Shown here in pieces: positions 1 through 9,609 of a stretch of DNA of 60,607 nt. Source of the stretch: Paraburkholderia solisilvae (GTDB lineage Bacteria > Pseudomonadota > Gammaproteobacteria > Burkholderiales > Burkholderiaceae). The stretch is from contig NZ_CADIKF010000046.1 of assembly GCF_902859875.1 (NCBI RefSeq), forward strand, positions 1-60,607. Direction: 5' to 3'. The notes under the pieces are model-generated. The model made no database searches and had not been told where the DNA came from. It saw only the letters and a program-made list of their open reading frames with translations. The position numbers and the translations under genes are program-made. Each line of letters begins with the position of its first letter. Position 1 is the first letter of the stretch.

Positions 1-537
1 GGCATCGGCCGCGGCCGCGGCGGCGACCGCATCGCGCGCCGCTTGCGGCGCCAGTCGCGGACCCGGCGACGGTTCGACCGCCGGGTTGACCGAAGCGCTC
101 ATCGCGGGCCGCGTCGGTTCGGCGGCGTAGGCCGATTGCCGCCCGCGCATCGGCATCGGCGGCTCGACGGCTGCGCGGTTCGCGTTAGCGCGGCCCTGAA
201 AGATCTCGCCGGTTTGCGCGGCGTCACGATGCAGCGTATCGGCCGCGCCCGCGCCTTGCGGCGTGACGTTCGATGCGCTTTCAGGGGAATCGGTGGCGGC
301 CGCTTCTTTGGCAGCCAGCGGCGTGGCGGCCGCCGGCATTGCTTCGGGCTTCGAATCGGGCTGTGAGGCAAACTGCGAACCGGATGGTGAACCGGCCTGT
401 GAGTGTGAACCAGGCTGTGTACCAGGCTGTGTACCAGGCTGTGAACCAGGCTGTGACACCGGCTGTGATGCATCCGGCGGGATGGCGGCAGAGGGGGTAC
501 CGGAAACTCCGGCGTTATCTGGTTTATTTTCGCTCAT
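1..537 (-). CDS. Partial Pro/Gln/Ala-rich protein, N-terminal 179 aa only
   Basis: The frame is open from an ATG at 537 to the window edge, so the C-terminus is missing. The visible 179 residues are low complexity. They begin MSENKPDN, and residues 28-50 hold four-residue units of the QPGS/QPGT type encoded by a 12-bp DNA repeat; long Ala/Pro/Ser stretches follow. No domain, signal peptide or membrane segment is visible. A good promoter lies just upstream. I do not recognise the protein, and its functional domain is probably outside the window. Confidence 0.55.
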   Translation of the reverse strand, partial: MSENKPDNAGVSGTPSAAIPPDASQPVSQPGSQPGTQPGTQPGSHSQAGSPSGSQFASQPDSKPEAMPAAATPLAAKEAAATDSPESASNVTPQGAGAADTLHRDAAQTGEIFQGRANANRAAVEPPMPMRGRQSAYAAEPTRPAMSASVNPAVEPSPGPRLAPQAARDAVAAAAAADA

Positions 538-585
538 GACGGTGTGTCAGGCGCGCCCAGCGCGCGAACGAATGGACAGGGTTCG

Positions 586-614
586 ATTATCCGCCAGCGC
601 GCGATGAGCGGCAA
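586..614 (-). promoter_or_regulatory. Sigma70-type promoter for the partial ORF at 1-537
   Basis: On the minus strand there is a -35 TTGCCG (614-609), a 17-bp spacer and a -10 GATAAT (591-586). The predicted start, near 579, gives a leader of about 42 nt before the ATG at 537. Confidence 0.55.
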
Positions 615-718
615 ACCAGCACACAATTGGTCACATCCGGTCACACCGATGCGCGCATCGCGTTACATCGCGTCACAACGCTGCGACCCCGTACGCGGCG
701 CACGCTGAAAGCACACCG

Positions 719-2476
719 TCAAGGATCGGGTTGCTCGTCGAGTGTTTCGCGCAGCGCGATCTGCATCGATGCGTGAATGCGCACGAACCAGCGCCACAGC
801 GCGGTCACCAGCAAGCCGGCGCACACCAGCACGGCGATCAGCAGGCCGGTCGGCGGCAGAATCGTGCCCGACAATGCCGCGACCAGCAGAAATACGCCGA
901 CCATCGACGCGACCGGCACGAGGTCCGAAATCGCGTAGCGCAGCGCGCTCGTCAGGCGTCCTGCCTTCGCCGGCTGCACGCTGACTTCGGCAAGCAGGAG
1001 CGCGAGCGACTTCGTCTTCCGGTAGACCGCGACCAGAAACGGCATCGACACGATCAGCGCGGCGCTCCACAACACGACACGCTGGATCGGTTCCGACGGC
1101 ACCCAGCCGGCGAGCAGCCTGCTTGCGAGCGGCGCGCCATACGATGCGCCGAGAAAGATCGCGACCACCAGTGCGAGATTCACCGCGATCTGCAGAATGA
1201 TCCGGCGCGTCATGCTAAAAAGCGTCGGCTCGCCGCGCTCGGGACTCAGGTTGCCGAGCCACTGCCCGTACAGGCCGAACATGTTGGCGAGACCACGCGG
1301 CATTGCGTGTGCGACGCGCTGTGTCAAAGGATCGGCCGCGCGGATCAGATACGGCGTGAAAAGCGTCGTGAGCGCCGAGACAGCGACCGCGATCGGATAC
1401 AGGAACGCGCTGGTCACTTTCAGCGTCAGGCCGAGCGACGCGATGATGAACGAAAACTCGCCGATCTGCGACACGGTCATGCCGACCCGCATCGCGGTGC
1501 GTCCGTCCTTGCCGGCGAGAAAGGTGCCGAGACCGCACGACACGATCTTGCCGACGATCACCGCGACCGTGATCACCACGATCGGCCATGCGTAGTCGAC
1601 GAGCACCGCCGGATTGAGCATCAGCCCGATCGTCACGAAGAAGATCGCGGAAAACGCATCGCGCAGCGGCGCGATCAGATGTTCGATGCGATGCAGATGG
1701 CGCGACTCCGCCATGATCGCGCCGATCAGAAACGCGCCGAGCGCGATGCTGTAGTCGAGCTTCACGACGAGCAGGCAGAACGCGAAGCAGAAGCCGAGCA
1801 CCGACACGAGCAGCATTTCGTCGCTGTTCGAGCGCGCGACATAATTGAGCGCGCGCGGCACGACGAGAATGCCGATCACGAGCGACACGGTCATGAAGAG
1901 CAGCAGCTTGCCGAGCGTGACGAACGCGACGCCCGCGGAGAGTTCGCCGGTTTGCGCGATGCCGGACAGCAGCACGAGCATCGCGATGCCGAGAATATCT
2001 TCCACAATCAATATGCCGAACACGAGTTGCGCGAAGCGCTCGCGCTTCAGGCCAAGCTCGGACAGCGCCTTGACGATGATCGTGGTCGACGAGATCGCGA
2101 GAATCGCGCCGAGAAAAAGCGCATCCATCGAACCCCAGCCGAACGCGCGGCCGATCTCATAACCGAGCCACAGCATCAGCACGATTTCGGAGAGCGCGGC
2201 GACAATCGCGGTCGCGCCGACGCGAAAGAGCTTGCGCAAGCTGAACTCGAGCCCGAGCGAGAACATCAGGAACACGACGCCGAGTTCACCGAGCGTCTGG
2301 ATGGTCTGCTGGTCGTGAATCAGCTGGAACGGCGGCGTATAAGGACCGATGATCACGCCGGCCGCGATATAGCCGAGCACCACCGGCTGCTTCAGGCGAT
2401 GGAACAGTACCGTGACGACACCCGCCAACGCCATCACGACTGCCAGATCCTGAATGAAGCCGATACCATGGTGCAT
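719..2476 (-). CDS. CPA2-family monovalent cation:proton antiporter (KefB/YbaL-like, no RCK domain)
   Basis: An inner-membrane Na+/H+ or K+/H+ exchanger of 585 aa. Residues 1-380 form the hydrophobic Na_H_exchanger core. It has the typical early LGYIAAGVIIGP and a LGVVFLMFSLGLEFS segment, followed by ISSTTIIVKALSELG and the VEDILGIAML helix, whose acidic residue is characteristic of this family. Unlike KefB/KefC there is no TrkA-N nucleotide-binding domain. The C-terminal 160 residues instead hold about four more hydrophobic segments and a short cytoplasmic tail. A Shine-Dalgarno-like TAAGGA precedes the ATG. The transported ion cannot be told from sequence. A second CPA2 member lies at 59089-60447. 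Confidence 0.9.
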   Translation of the reverse strand: MHHGIGFIQDLAVVMALAGVVTVLFHRLKQPVVLGYIAAGVIIGPYTPPFQLIHDQQTIQTLGELGVVFLMFSLGLEFSLRKLFRVGATAIVAALSEIVLMLWLGYEIGRAFGWGSMDALFLGAILAISSTTIIVKALSELGLKRERFAQLVFGILIVEDILGIAMLVLLSGIAQTGELSAGVAFVTLGKLLLFMTVSLVIGILVVPRALNYVARSNSDEMLLVSVLGFCFAFCLLVVKLDYSIALGAFLIGAIMAESRHLHRIEHLIAPLRDAFSAIFFVTIGLMLNPAVLVDYAWPIVVITVAVIVGKIVSCGLGTFLAGKDGRTAMRVGMTVSQIGEFSFIIASLGLTLKVTSAFLYPIAVAVSALTTLFTPYLIRAADPLTQRVAHAMPRGLANMFGLYGQWLGNLSPERGEPTLFSMTRRIILQIAVNLALVVAIFLGASYGAPLASRLLAGWVPSEPIQRVVLWSAALIVSMPFLVAVYRKTKSLALLLAEVSVQPAKAGRLTSALRYAISDLVPVASMVGVFLLVAALSGTILPPTGLLIAVLVCAGLLVTALWRWFVRIHASMQIALRETLDEQPDP

Positions 2477-2614
2477 AGCGCGAATCCTTACAAAAAGTAA
2501 ACTTCAAGCTGCGATGGTAGCGCACAACCTGTGGCCGCTGATCGATCGATTGCAGATTCTCCGTTTGGCTGTGCCTGATTAATGGACAGGTCACAATAGC
2601 GGGCATTCCGCATC

Positions 2615-2756
2615 CGGATTGCGCGCTGGATTGCGCCCTCGATTGCGTCACGAATTGCGTCACCCATTGCGCCCCGAAGCGCGCCCCGAACCGCGCCCTG
2701 AACCGCGCCCCGGATCAGCGCTCGAACCGAGTCCGAACGACCCGCCCCGAACGACC
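2615..2756. repeat. Degenerate 12-15 bp tandem repeats upstream of the amidase
   Basis: Units of the type GATTGCGYC recur from 2617 to 2670. They grade into units of the type CGCGCCCCGAAC through about 2756. The stretch lies in the gap between the divergent antiporter and amidase genes. Reading it as coding would give an Arg/Pro-repeat N-terminus unlike any amidase, so I treat it as non-coding. Confidence 0.6.
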
Positions 2757-2768
2757 ACCCTTTACGCC

Positions 2769-4145
2769 ATGAGCACCGACTTCACGCCCTTCCCGCCCCT
2801 CGCCCAGCTTGCCGCCGATCTGGCCGCCGGCCGCACCACGAGCCGCACGCTTGTCGAAACCGCGCTCGAACGGATCGCCGATCCGGCCGGCCAGGGCGCG
2901 ACCGTATTCGTCGACGTCGATGCGGCAGGCGCCCGCGCCGCCGCCGACGCGCATGACAAACTGCGCGCGGCCGGCACCGTGCTGTCGCCGCTCGCCGGCA
3001 TCCCGGTGTCGATCAAGGATCTGTTCGACATTGCTGGCCAGCGCACGCGTGCCGCGTCGCGCGTGCTCGCCGACGCGCCGCCCGCGCACACGGACGCGCT
3101 CACCGTCGCGCGCCTGAAACGCGCGGGCGCAGTGCTGATCGGCCGCACCAACATGAGCGAGTTCGCGTTCTCCGCGGTCGGCTTGAACCCGCACTTCGGC
3201 AACCCGCTGTCGCCGTACCGGCGCGACGTGAAAGGCGACGAGCGGGTCTCGGGCGGATCGTCGTCCGGTGCGGCGGCGTCCGTCGCGGACGGCATGGCGG
3301 CGGTCGCGCTCGGCACCGATACCGGCGGCTCGATCCGCGTACCGGCGTCGTTCTGCGGACTGACCGGCTTCAAGCCGACCGCCGCGCGCATTCCGCGCGA
3401 AGGCGGCATCCCGCTCTCGACCACGCTCGATTCGTTCGGCCCGATCGGCACAAGCGTCGCGTGCTGCGCGCTTGTCGACCGCATGCTCGCCGGGCTCGAA
3501 CCGGTTATTCCCGCGGTGCGGCCGCTCGAAGGCGTGCGTCTCGGCGTGCTGACGAACTATGTGAACGAAGGCCTCGACCCCGAAGTCGAAGCGGCGCTCG
3601 ACACCGCGCTCAAACACCTCGAAGCCGCCGGCGCGATCGTGTCGGACGTGCGCTTCGCGGCGCTCGACCGGCTGCCCGAGATCAACCGCGTCGGCTTTTC
3701 GTCGATCGAAGCGTACGCGTGGCATCGGCCGCTGCTTGAAAAACATCGCAACGAATACGATCCGCACGTGCTGTTCCGGATCATGAAGGGGGAACCCGCG
3801 AGCGCCGCCGACTACCTCGATCTGCTCGCCGAACGCGACGCGATGATCGCCGCCGCGCGCCCGCTGTGGCAACGCTTCGACGCGCTCGTCGCGCCCACCA
3901 CGCCGATGGTGCCGCCGCGCGTCGCGGATGCGCTGCGCGACGACGACTCGTTCTTCCGGATCAACGGCCGCATTCTGCGCAACCCGAGCGCGTTCAACTT
4001 CCTTGACGCGTGCGCGCTGTCGCTGCCCTGCCATCCGCGCGGCGCCGCACCGGTCGGCCTGATGCTCGCCGGCGCGCCATACGGCGACGACGCGTTGCTT
4101 GCGCTCGGGCGCGCGGTCGAAGCGGTGCTCAATACGATTCGCTGA
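2769..4145 (+). CDS. Amidase (amidase signature family)
   Basis: A 458-aa serine hydrolase acting on amide bonds. The amidase-signature Ser-cisSer-Lys triad is visible: Lys83 in SIKDLFD, a serine in GGSSSG (about 163-167) and the nucleophile Ser188 in DTGGSIR. The physiological amide is unknown. It lacks the GatB/GatC context of a Glu-tRNA(Gln) amidotransferase, so a stand-alone amidase is more likely. I chose the ATG at 2769 because upstream in-frame sequence is only the Arg/Pro repeat stretch and family members begin about here. It lies upstream of dsbB on the same strand. Confidence 0.9.
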   Translation: MSTDFTPFPPLAQLAADLAAGRTTSRTLVETALERIADPAGQGATVFVDVDAAGARAAADAHDKLRAAGTVLSPLAGIPVSIKDLFDIAGQRTRAASRVLADAPPAHTDALTVARLKRAGAVLIGRTNMSEFAFSAVGLNPHFGNPLSPYRRDVKGDERVSGGSSSGAAASVADGMAAVALGTDTGGSIRVPASFCGLTGFKPTAARIPREGGIPLSTTLDSFGPIGTSVACCALVDRMLAGLEPVIPAVRPLEGVRLGVLTNYVNEGLDPEVEAALDTALKHLEAAGAIVSDVRFAALDRLPEINRVGFSSIEAYAWHRPLLEKHRNEYDPHVLFRIMKGEPASAADYLDLLAERDAMIAAARPLWQRFDALVAPTTPMVPPRVADALRDDDSFFRINGRILRNPSAFNFLDACALSLPCHPRGAAPVGLMLAGAPYGDDALLALGRAVEAVLNTIR

Positions 4146-4324
4146 TGAGCGCTACGTTGCGTGGTCCGCGTGGTTCGTGTGGGCCACGTGGTTCGTGTCG
4201 TCCGCACGTGCAGTATGCGCAGTACGAGCGGCACGGCGGGTTCGTCACCGCTTCAGCGACAACGGTTCGGCGAAGCGCGCGGCGTTCGCGCTAGAATCGC
4301 GGCACCCAACCCCTCCGGTCTCCC

Positions 4325-4849
4325 ATGCAACGCTACCGACCCATGTACAACGACAACGCCCTGTTGCGCAGCGAGCGCAACCTGCTCGTCCTGCTTGCCC
4401 TCGTCTGTGTCGCGCTGGTGGGCGGCGCACTCTATCTGCAGTTTGTCGAGCATCAGGACCCGTGCCCGCTGTGCATCATCCAGCGCTACTTCTATCTGCT
4501 GATCGCGATCTTCGCGTTCCTCGGCGCCCGCCTGCGCGGCTGGGGCGGCGTACGCCTGCTCGAGGTGCTCGCGCTGCTGTCCGCGGCCGGCGGCGTCGTC
4601 ACTGCCGCGCGGCATGTCTACGTCCAGTCGCACCCGAACTTCAGCTGCGGCTTCGACGCGCTGCAGCCGATCGTCGACGGATTGCCGCCCGCGCACTGGC
4701 TGCCGTCCGTCTTCAAGGTCGCGGGACTGTGCGAGACGCTGTACCCACCGCTGCTCGGTCTTTCTCTTCCCACCTGGTCGCTGATCGGCTTTGTGCTCGC
4801 GTTCATCGCGCTGGCGACGAGCCTGTGGCGCCACCGCCGCGCGGGCTAA
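4325..4849 (+). CDS. dsbB: Disulfide bond formation protein B
   Basis: An inner-membrane quinone reductase that reoxidises periplasmic DsbA. The 174-aa protein has four hydrophobic segments. Both periplasmic cysteine pairs are present: Cys47/Cys50 in CPLC and Cys108/Cys136 in the second loop (SCGFD and GLCETLYP). Length and topology match the family. An alternative start at Met7 (4343) would also suit the usual length. Confidence 0.95.
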   Translation: MQRYRPMYNDNALLRSERNLLVLLALVCVALVGGALYLQFVEHQDPCPLCIIQRYFYLLIAIFAFLGARLRGWGGVRLLEVLALLSAAGGVVTAARHVYVQSHPNFSCGFDALQPIVDGLPPAHWLPSVFKVAGLCETLYPPLLGLSLPTWSLIGFVLAFIALATSLWRHRRAG

Positions 4850-5378
4850 CGTCATCACTGCGTTCACCTTGCCGCGTCCGCCGCGCGGTTCGGCCGCCGT
4901 GCGCCGTGGGCGTGACGGCGGCAGCACGGCCAGCCGCAGCAGTCGCTACGCCAGCGAACCGAACCCTCATAGTCTGCCGATTCCCGAGATTCCCGGGGAT
5001 TCCCGGAAATCTCCACCGCACCGGCCGGCGACCCGCCGTCCCGCTGACCGCCGCGCCCTGCGCTTTTCATTTGCGCGAAAGCCACTGCGTGTTCGCGTAA
5101 ACACCTGGCCGTGCGCCTGCGCGACGCCGCGTGCCGCCGGCGCCACGCATACTGGCCTGAGCGCCTTGCGCGGCGGGGCTCTGCGCGCGTTCCCGCGGGC
5201 CGCGGCCGGATCCCGCCGGGCCGTTTCTCGCCCTCGCATGACCGCCCCTGAATAGCCTTCATCACCGGCGGGGAATATTTTTGAGACGAGGTGGTGCTAT
5301 CTTCGCTACAAGGATGGCGATCTACGTGCGCGAGCCCGGCCGATTCGGGCCCAATGCGTAACGCGCGCCCGGTCCGCA
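4850..5378. other. 529-bp gap between dsbB and xdhA, no gene seen
   Basis: Open frames here look like GC-rich noise. The only structure noticed is a triple tandem GATTCCCG-type unit at 4979-5007. The xdhA promoter probably lies near the 3' end, but no convincing -35/-10 pair could be picked out. Confidence 0.5.
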
Positions 5379-5396
5379 ATGTCTTCCGGATTTGCC

Positions 5397-6950
5397 ATGA
5401 CAACGCACACCATCCGCTTCTACCGCCAGGGCGCCGTGCACGAAGTGCGCGACGTGCCCGCATCGCGCACGGTGCTGCAGTACCTGCGCGAGGATTTGCG
5501 CTGCACCGGCACGAAGGAAGGCTGCGCGGAAGGCGACTGCGGCGCCTGTACAGTGGTGATCGGCGAGCTCGATACGCATGGTGCGCTGCAGTTGAAGGCG
5601 GTCAACGCGTGCATCCAGTTTCTGCCGACGCTCGACGGCCGTGCCCTCTTCACGGTTGAAGACCTGCGCGCGGACCACGGCGCGCTGCACCCGGTGCAAC
5701 AGGCGCTGGTCGACTGTCACGGCTCGCAATGCGGGTTCTGCACGCCGGGCTTCGTGATGTCGATGTGGGCGCTATACCAGAACCAGCCGGCCGACGCGGG
5801 TTTGCCGACGCGCGACGAGATCGGCGCGGCGCTGTCCGGCAACCTGTGCCGCTGCACCGGCTACCGGCCGATCGTCGATGCCGCGCAAAAAATGTTCGAC
5901 TATCCGCGCGTCGCCGTGGATCGCGCAGCGCTCACGCGCGCACTGGAATCGATCCGCCGCCACGACACGTTCGAATACACCGGCCCCGACGCGCGCGGCG
6001 CCGCCTTCGGCACGCGTGCGTTCCATGCGCCGCTCACGGTCGACGCGTTCGCGCAGTTGCGCGCGCGGCATCCGCAGGCGCGCATCGTCGCGGGCAGCAC
6101 CGACGTCGGCTTGTGGGTGACCAAACAGTTTCGCGAACCTGGCGATCTGCTCTTTATCGGCAACGTCGCCGAACTGAAGACCATCGGGCGCGATGCGCAA
6201 ACGCTGACGATCGGCGCCGCGGTCTCGCTCGAAGCGGCGTACGCGGCGCTCGCCGCCGATTATCCGGAACTCGCCGAACTGTGGACGCGCTTCGCGTCAT
6301 TGCCGATCCGCAACGCGGGCACGCTCGGCGGCAATGTCGCGAACGGCTCGCCGATCGGCGACTCGATGCCCGCGCTGCTGGCGCTCGATGCGCAGGTGGT
6401 TCTGCGGCGCGAATCGATCGTCCGTACGCTGCCGCTCGACGCGTTCTATACCGGTTACCAGAAAACCGCGCTGGCCGCCGGCGAATTCGTTGCCGCGATC
6501 CGCGTGCCGCGGCCGGCGACGAATCTGCGTTTCCGCACGTACAAAGTGTCGAAGCGCTACGACCAGGATATTTCGGCGGTATGTGCTGCGTTTGCGCTGC
6601 GCGTCGTCGACGGCACGATCGCCGGGGCGCGCGTCGCGTTCGGCGGCATGGCCGCGACGCCGCAGCGCGCGCACCGTGCCGAAGCCGCGCTCACCGGCGC
6701 CGTCTGGGACGCGGACACCGCGCACCGCGCGATGAACGCGCTCACGGCCGACTACCAGCCGCTCACCGACATGCGCGCATCGAGCGCATACCGGATGAAA
6801 GTCGCGCGCAATCTGCTGTGGCGCTTTCATCTGGAAACGCGCGATCACGCGCCGTTGCCGCTCGTCGGCGTCAGCGCTTTCGCATACGAAGCGCCCGCCG
6901 ACGCGCATGCCGGCCCGGATATGGGCGCGGCGCTGAAGGAGCCCTTGTGA
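5397..6950 (+). CDS. xdhA: Xanthine dehydrogenase small subunit (2Fe-2S and FAD)
   Basis: Electron-transfer subunit of the molybdenum enzyme that oxidises hypoxanthine and xanthine to urate in the cytoplasm. From the ATG at 5397 it is 517 aa. The N-terminal plant-type ferredoxin domain shows CTGTKEGCAEGDCGAC. The second 2Fe-2S domain has CGFCTPG and LCRCTGYRP. The FAD domain carries VAGSTDVGLW and NAGTLGGNVANGSP, and a CO-dehydrogenase flavoprotein C-terminal domain follows. Another in-frame ATG lies at 5379. Its TGA overlaps the xdhB ATG by one base, indicating translational coupling. Confidence 0.95.
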   Translation: MTTHTIRFYRQGAVHEVRDVPASRTVLQYLREDLRCTGTKEGCAEGDCGACTVVIGELDTHGALQLKAVNACIQFLPTLDGRALFTVEDLRADHGALHPVQQALVDCHGSQCGFCTPGFVMSMWALYQNQPADAGLPTRDEIGAALSGNLCRCTGYRPIVDAAQKMFDYPRVAVDRAALTRALESIRRHDTFEYTGPDARGAAFGTRAFHAPLTVDAFAQLRARHPQARIVAGSTDVGLWVTKQFREPGDLLFIGNVAELKTIGRDAQTLTIGAAVSLEAAYAALAADYPELAELWTRFASLPIRNAGTLGGNVANGSPIGDSMPALLALDAQVVLRRESIVRTLPLDAFYTGYQKTALAAGEFVAAIRVPRPATNLRFRTYKVSKRYDQDISAVCAAFALRVVDGTIAGARVAFGGMAATPQRAHRAEAALTGAVWDADTAHRAMNALTADYQPLTDMRASSAYRMKVARNLLWRFHLETRDHAPLPLVGVSAFAYEAPADAHAGPDMGAALKEPL

Positions 6951-9442
6951 TGAACCAGCCGTCCGGTCCGTTCATCGCGCCCGCCGCGCCTGCGGGCTCT
7001 CCTGGGCAAAAGACGGCCCGCTCCGCTCATGCGCATCCGCACGACGCCGCCGCGGATCAGGCCGCAATCGGCGTGGCGCTGCCGCACGAATCGGCGGCGC
7101 TGCACGTGAGCGGCGAAGCGACCTACACCGACGACATCCCCGAACGGCACGGCACACTGCATGCCGCGCTCGGGCTCTCGCGCCATGCGCACGCGCGCAT
7201 CGTATCGCTCGATCTCGGCGCGGTGCGCAGCGCGCCCGGCGTGATTGCGGTGTTCACCGCCGCCGACATTCCCGGCGAGAACAATTGCGGTCCCGTGGTG
7301 CACGACGACCCGATCCTCGCGGACGGCGAAGTGCTCTATCTCGGCCAACCGGTGTTCGTTGTGATCGCAACCAGCCACGATCTCGCGCGCCGCGCCGCCG
7401 CCCTCGCGAAAAGCGACGACGTGGTGGGCTACGAGCCGCTCGAAGCGGTGCTCACGGTCGCCGACGCGAAAGCGAAAAAGCAGTTCGTGCTGCCGCCGCT
7501 GCATCTGACGCGCGGCGCGCCCGCCGAGCGGATCGCCGCCGCGCCGCACCGGATCGCGGGCACATTCGAAGTCGGCGGACAGGAACAGTTCTATCTCGAA
7601 GGCCAGATCGCGTACGCGCTGCCGCAGGAAATGGACGGCATGCACGTCTACAGCTCGACGCAGCATCCGACCGAAATGCAGCAGGTGGTCGCGCATATGC
7701 TCGGCTGGCCGGTGCACAGCGTCGTTTGCGAGTGCCGGCGGATGGGCGGCGGTTTCGGCGGCAAGGAATCGCAATCGGCGCTTTTCGCGTGCGTCGCGGC
7801 GCTCGCCGCGCACAAGCTGCGCCGCCCGGTCAAGCTGCGCGCCGATCGCGACGACGACTTCATGATCACCGGCAAGCGGCACGACGCGACTTACGAATAC
7901 GAAGCCGGCTTCGACGAACGCGGCCGCCTCGTCGGCGCGCGCGTCGAGATCGCGCTACGCGCGGGCTTCTCGGCGGACCTGTCGGGCGCCGTCGCGACAC
8001 GCGCACTGTGCCATTTCGATAACGCGTATTACCTGTCCGATGTCGAAATCGTGGCGCTCGCGTGCAAGACCAACACGCAGTCGAACACCGCGTTTCGCGG
8101 CTTCGGCGGACCGCAAGGCGCGCTCGTGATGGAAGTGCTGATGGACAGCATCGCCCGCGAGCTCGGGCTCGATCCGCTCGACGTGCGGCGTGCGAACTTC
8201 TACGGCATCGGCGAGCGCGACGAAACGCCGTATGGGCAGCGCGTCGAAGACAATATCCTCGAGCCGCTTGTCGACGAACTGCTTGCGTCGAGCGACTATC
8301 GCGCGCGACGCGCGGCGCTCGCCGAACTGAACGCGCGCAGCCCGGTGCTCAAACGCGGCATTGCGCTCACGCCGGTCAAATTCGGCATTTCGTTCAACGT
8401 GCCATTTCTGAATCAGGCCGGCGCGCTCGTGCACGTGTACAAGGACGGCTCGGTGCTCGTCAATCATGGCGGCACCGAAATGGGCCAGGGACTCAACACG
8501 AAGGTCGCGCAGGTGGTCGCGAACGCGTTCGGCCTGCCGCTATCGCGCGTGCGCGTGAGCGCGACCGATACGTCGAAGGTCGCGAATACGTCGGCCACCG
8601 CGGCGTCGACCGGCAGCGACCTGAACGGCAAGGCGGCCGAAGACGCGGCGTGCAAGATACGCGCGCGCCTCGCGGAACTCGCGGCGCAACGGCTCGGCGG
8701 CGACGCACGCGACGTTACGTTCGCGGGCGGCGCCGTGCAGTCGAACGGCGCCGCGATGCCGTTCGCCCAACTCGTGAGTGCCGCGTACCTTGCGCGCGTG
8801 CAGTTGTGGTCCGACGGTTTCTACGCGACGCCGAAGGTTCATTGGGATCCGGCGACACTCACCGGCCATCCGTTCTACTACTTCGCGTACGGCGCGGCGG
8901 TGTCCGAAGTCGTGATCGACACGCTGACCGGCGAATGGAAACTGCTGCGCGCGGACCTGCTGCACGACGCGGGCCGTTCGATCAATCCGGCGATCGACAT
9001 CGGGCAGATCGAAGGCGGCTTCATTCAGGGTATGGGCTGGCTCACGACCGAAGAACTCTGGTGGAACCACGACGGTCGCCTGATGACGCATGCCCCCTCG
9101 ACGTACAAGATTCCGGCGGTCAGCGACACGCCGGCCGCGTTCAATGTGCAGCTCTTTCGCAACGACAATGCGGAACCGACGGTCTTCCGTTCGAAAGCGG
9201 TCGGCGAGCCGCCGCTGCTGCTGTCGTTTTCGGTGCTGCTCGCGATCCGCGATGCGATCGCCGCGGCCGTGCCCGACGCACGCCGCGCGCCGCCGCTGCG
9301 CGCGCCCGCGACGCCCGAAGCGATCCTCGATGCGCTCGATGCTTTGCATGCGGACGCAACGATCGCGGACGAGCACGGTCCAAGCCGGGAACCCGGGTCG
9401 CAACCGACGGCGGTGCACGTGAAGGCCGACACCGCCGCCTGA
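6950..9442 (+). CDS. xdhB: Xanthine dehydrogenase molybdopterin-binding subunit
   Basis: Catalytic molybdenum-cofactor subunit, 830 aa, partner of XdhA. Molybdopterin-binding signatures are present: MGGGFGGKES near residue 264, FRGFGGPQG near 382 and NHGGTEMGQGL near 504. The C-terminal KAVGEPPLLL holds the glutamate that acts as catalytic base in this family. The first 40 residues are a variable Ala/Pro/His-rich extension. It starts inside the xdhA stop codon and is followed by xdhC. Confidence 0.95.
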   Translation: MNQPSGPFIAPAAPAGSPGQKTARSAHAHPHDAAADQAAIGVALPHESAALHVSGEATYTDDIPERHGTLHAALGLSRHAHARIVSLDLGAVRSAPGVIAVFTAADIPGENNCGPVVHDDPILADGEVLYLGQPVFVVIATSHDLARRAAALAKSDDVVGYEPLEAVLTVADAKAKKQFVLPPLHLTRGAPAERIAAAPHRIAGTFEVGGQEQFYLEGQIAYALPQEMDGMHVYSSTQHPTEMQQVVAHMLGWPVHSVVCECRRMGGGFGGKESQSALFACVAALAAHKLRRPVKLRADRDDDFMITGKRHDATYEYEAGFDERGRLVGARVEIALRAGFSADLSGAVATRALCHFDNAYYLSDVEIVALACKTNTQSNTAFRGFGGPQGALVMEVLMDSIARELGLDPLDVRRANFYGIGERDETPYGQRVEDNILEPLVDELLASSDYRARRAALAELNARSPVLKRGIALTPVKFGISFNVPFLNQAGALVHVYKDGSVLVNHGGTEMGQGLNTKVAQVVANAFGLPLSRVRVSATDTSKVANTSATAASTGSDLNGKAAEDAACKIRARLAELAAQRLGGDARDVTFAGGAVQSNGAAMPFAQLVSAAYLARVQLWSDGFYATPKVHWDPATLTGHPFYYFAYGAAVSEVVIDTLTGEWKLLRADLLHDAGRSINPAIDIGQIEGGFIQGMGWLTTEELWWNHDGRLMTHAPSTYKIPAVSDTPAAFNVQLFRNDNAEPTVFRSKAVGEPPLLLSFSVLLAIRDAIAAAVPDARRAPPLRAPATPEAILDALDALHADATIADEHGPSREPGSQPTAVHVKADTAA

Positions 9443-9609
9443 TCGAACGACCGGAAACGACCGGAAACGACCCGCGGCAACCCGCAGCGCACATTGCCCG
9501 CGGACCGCAGCACGAACAACCGCCATGCGCCGCGCACCACACGTGCGCGGCGCGCCGATCAACCAGCCGCGCGGACACCCCGCCGCGGCGATGGATGGAG
9601 AAGAGCCGC

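Noticed and set aside
731..2500. 589-codon plus-strand frame opposite the CPA2 antiporter
   Set aside because: Very Arg/Asp/His-rich composition with no domain; it mirrors the codon pattern of the real gene on the other strand.
4099..5100. 333-codon plus-strand frame over dsbB
   Set aside because: Out of frame with DsbB and Arg/Ala-rich; shadow.
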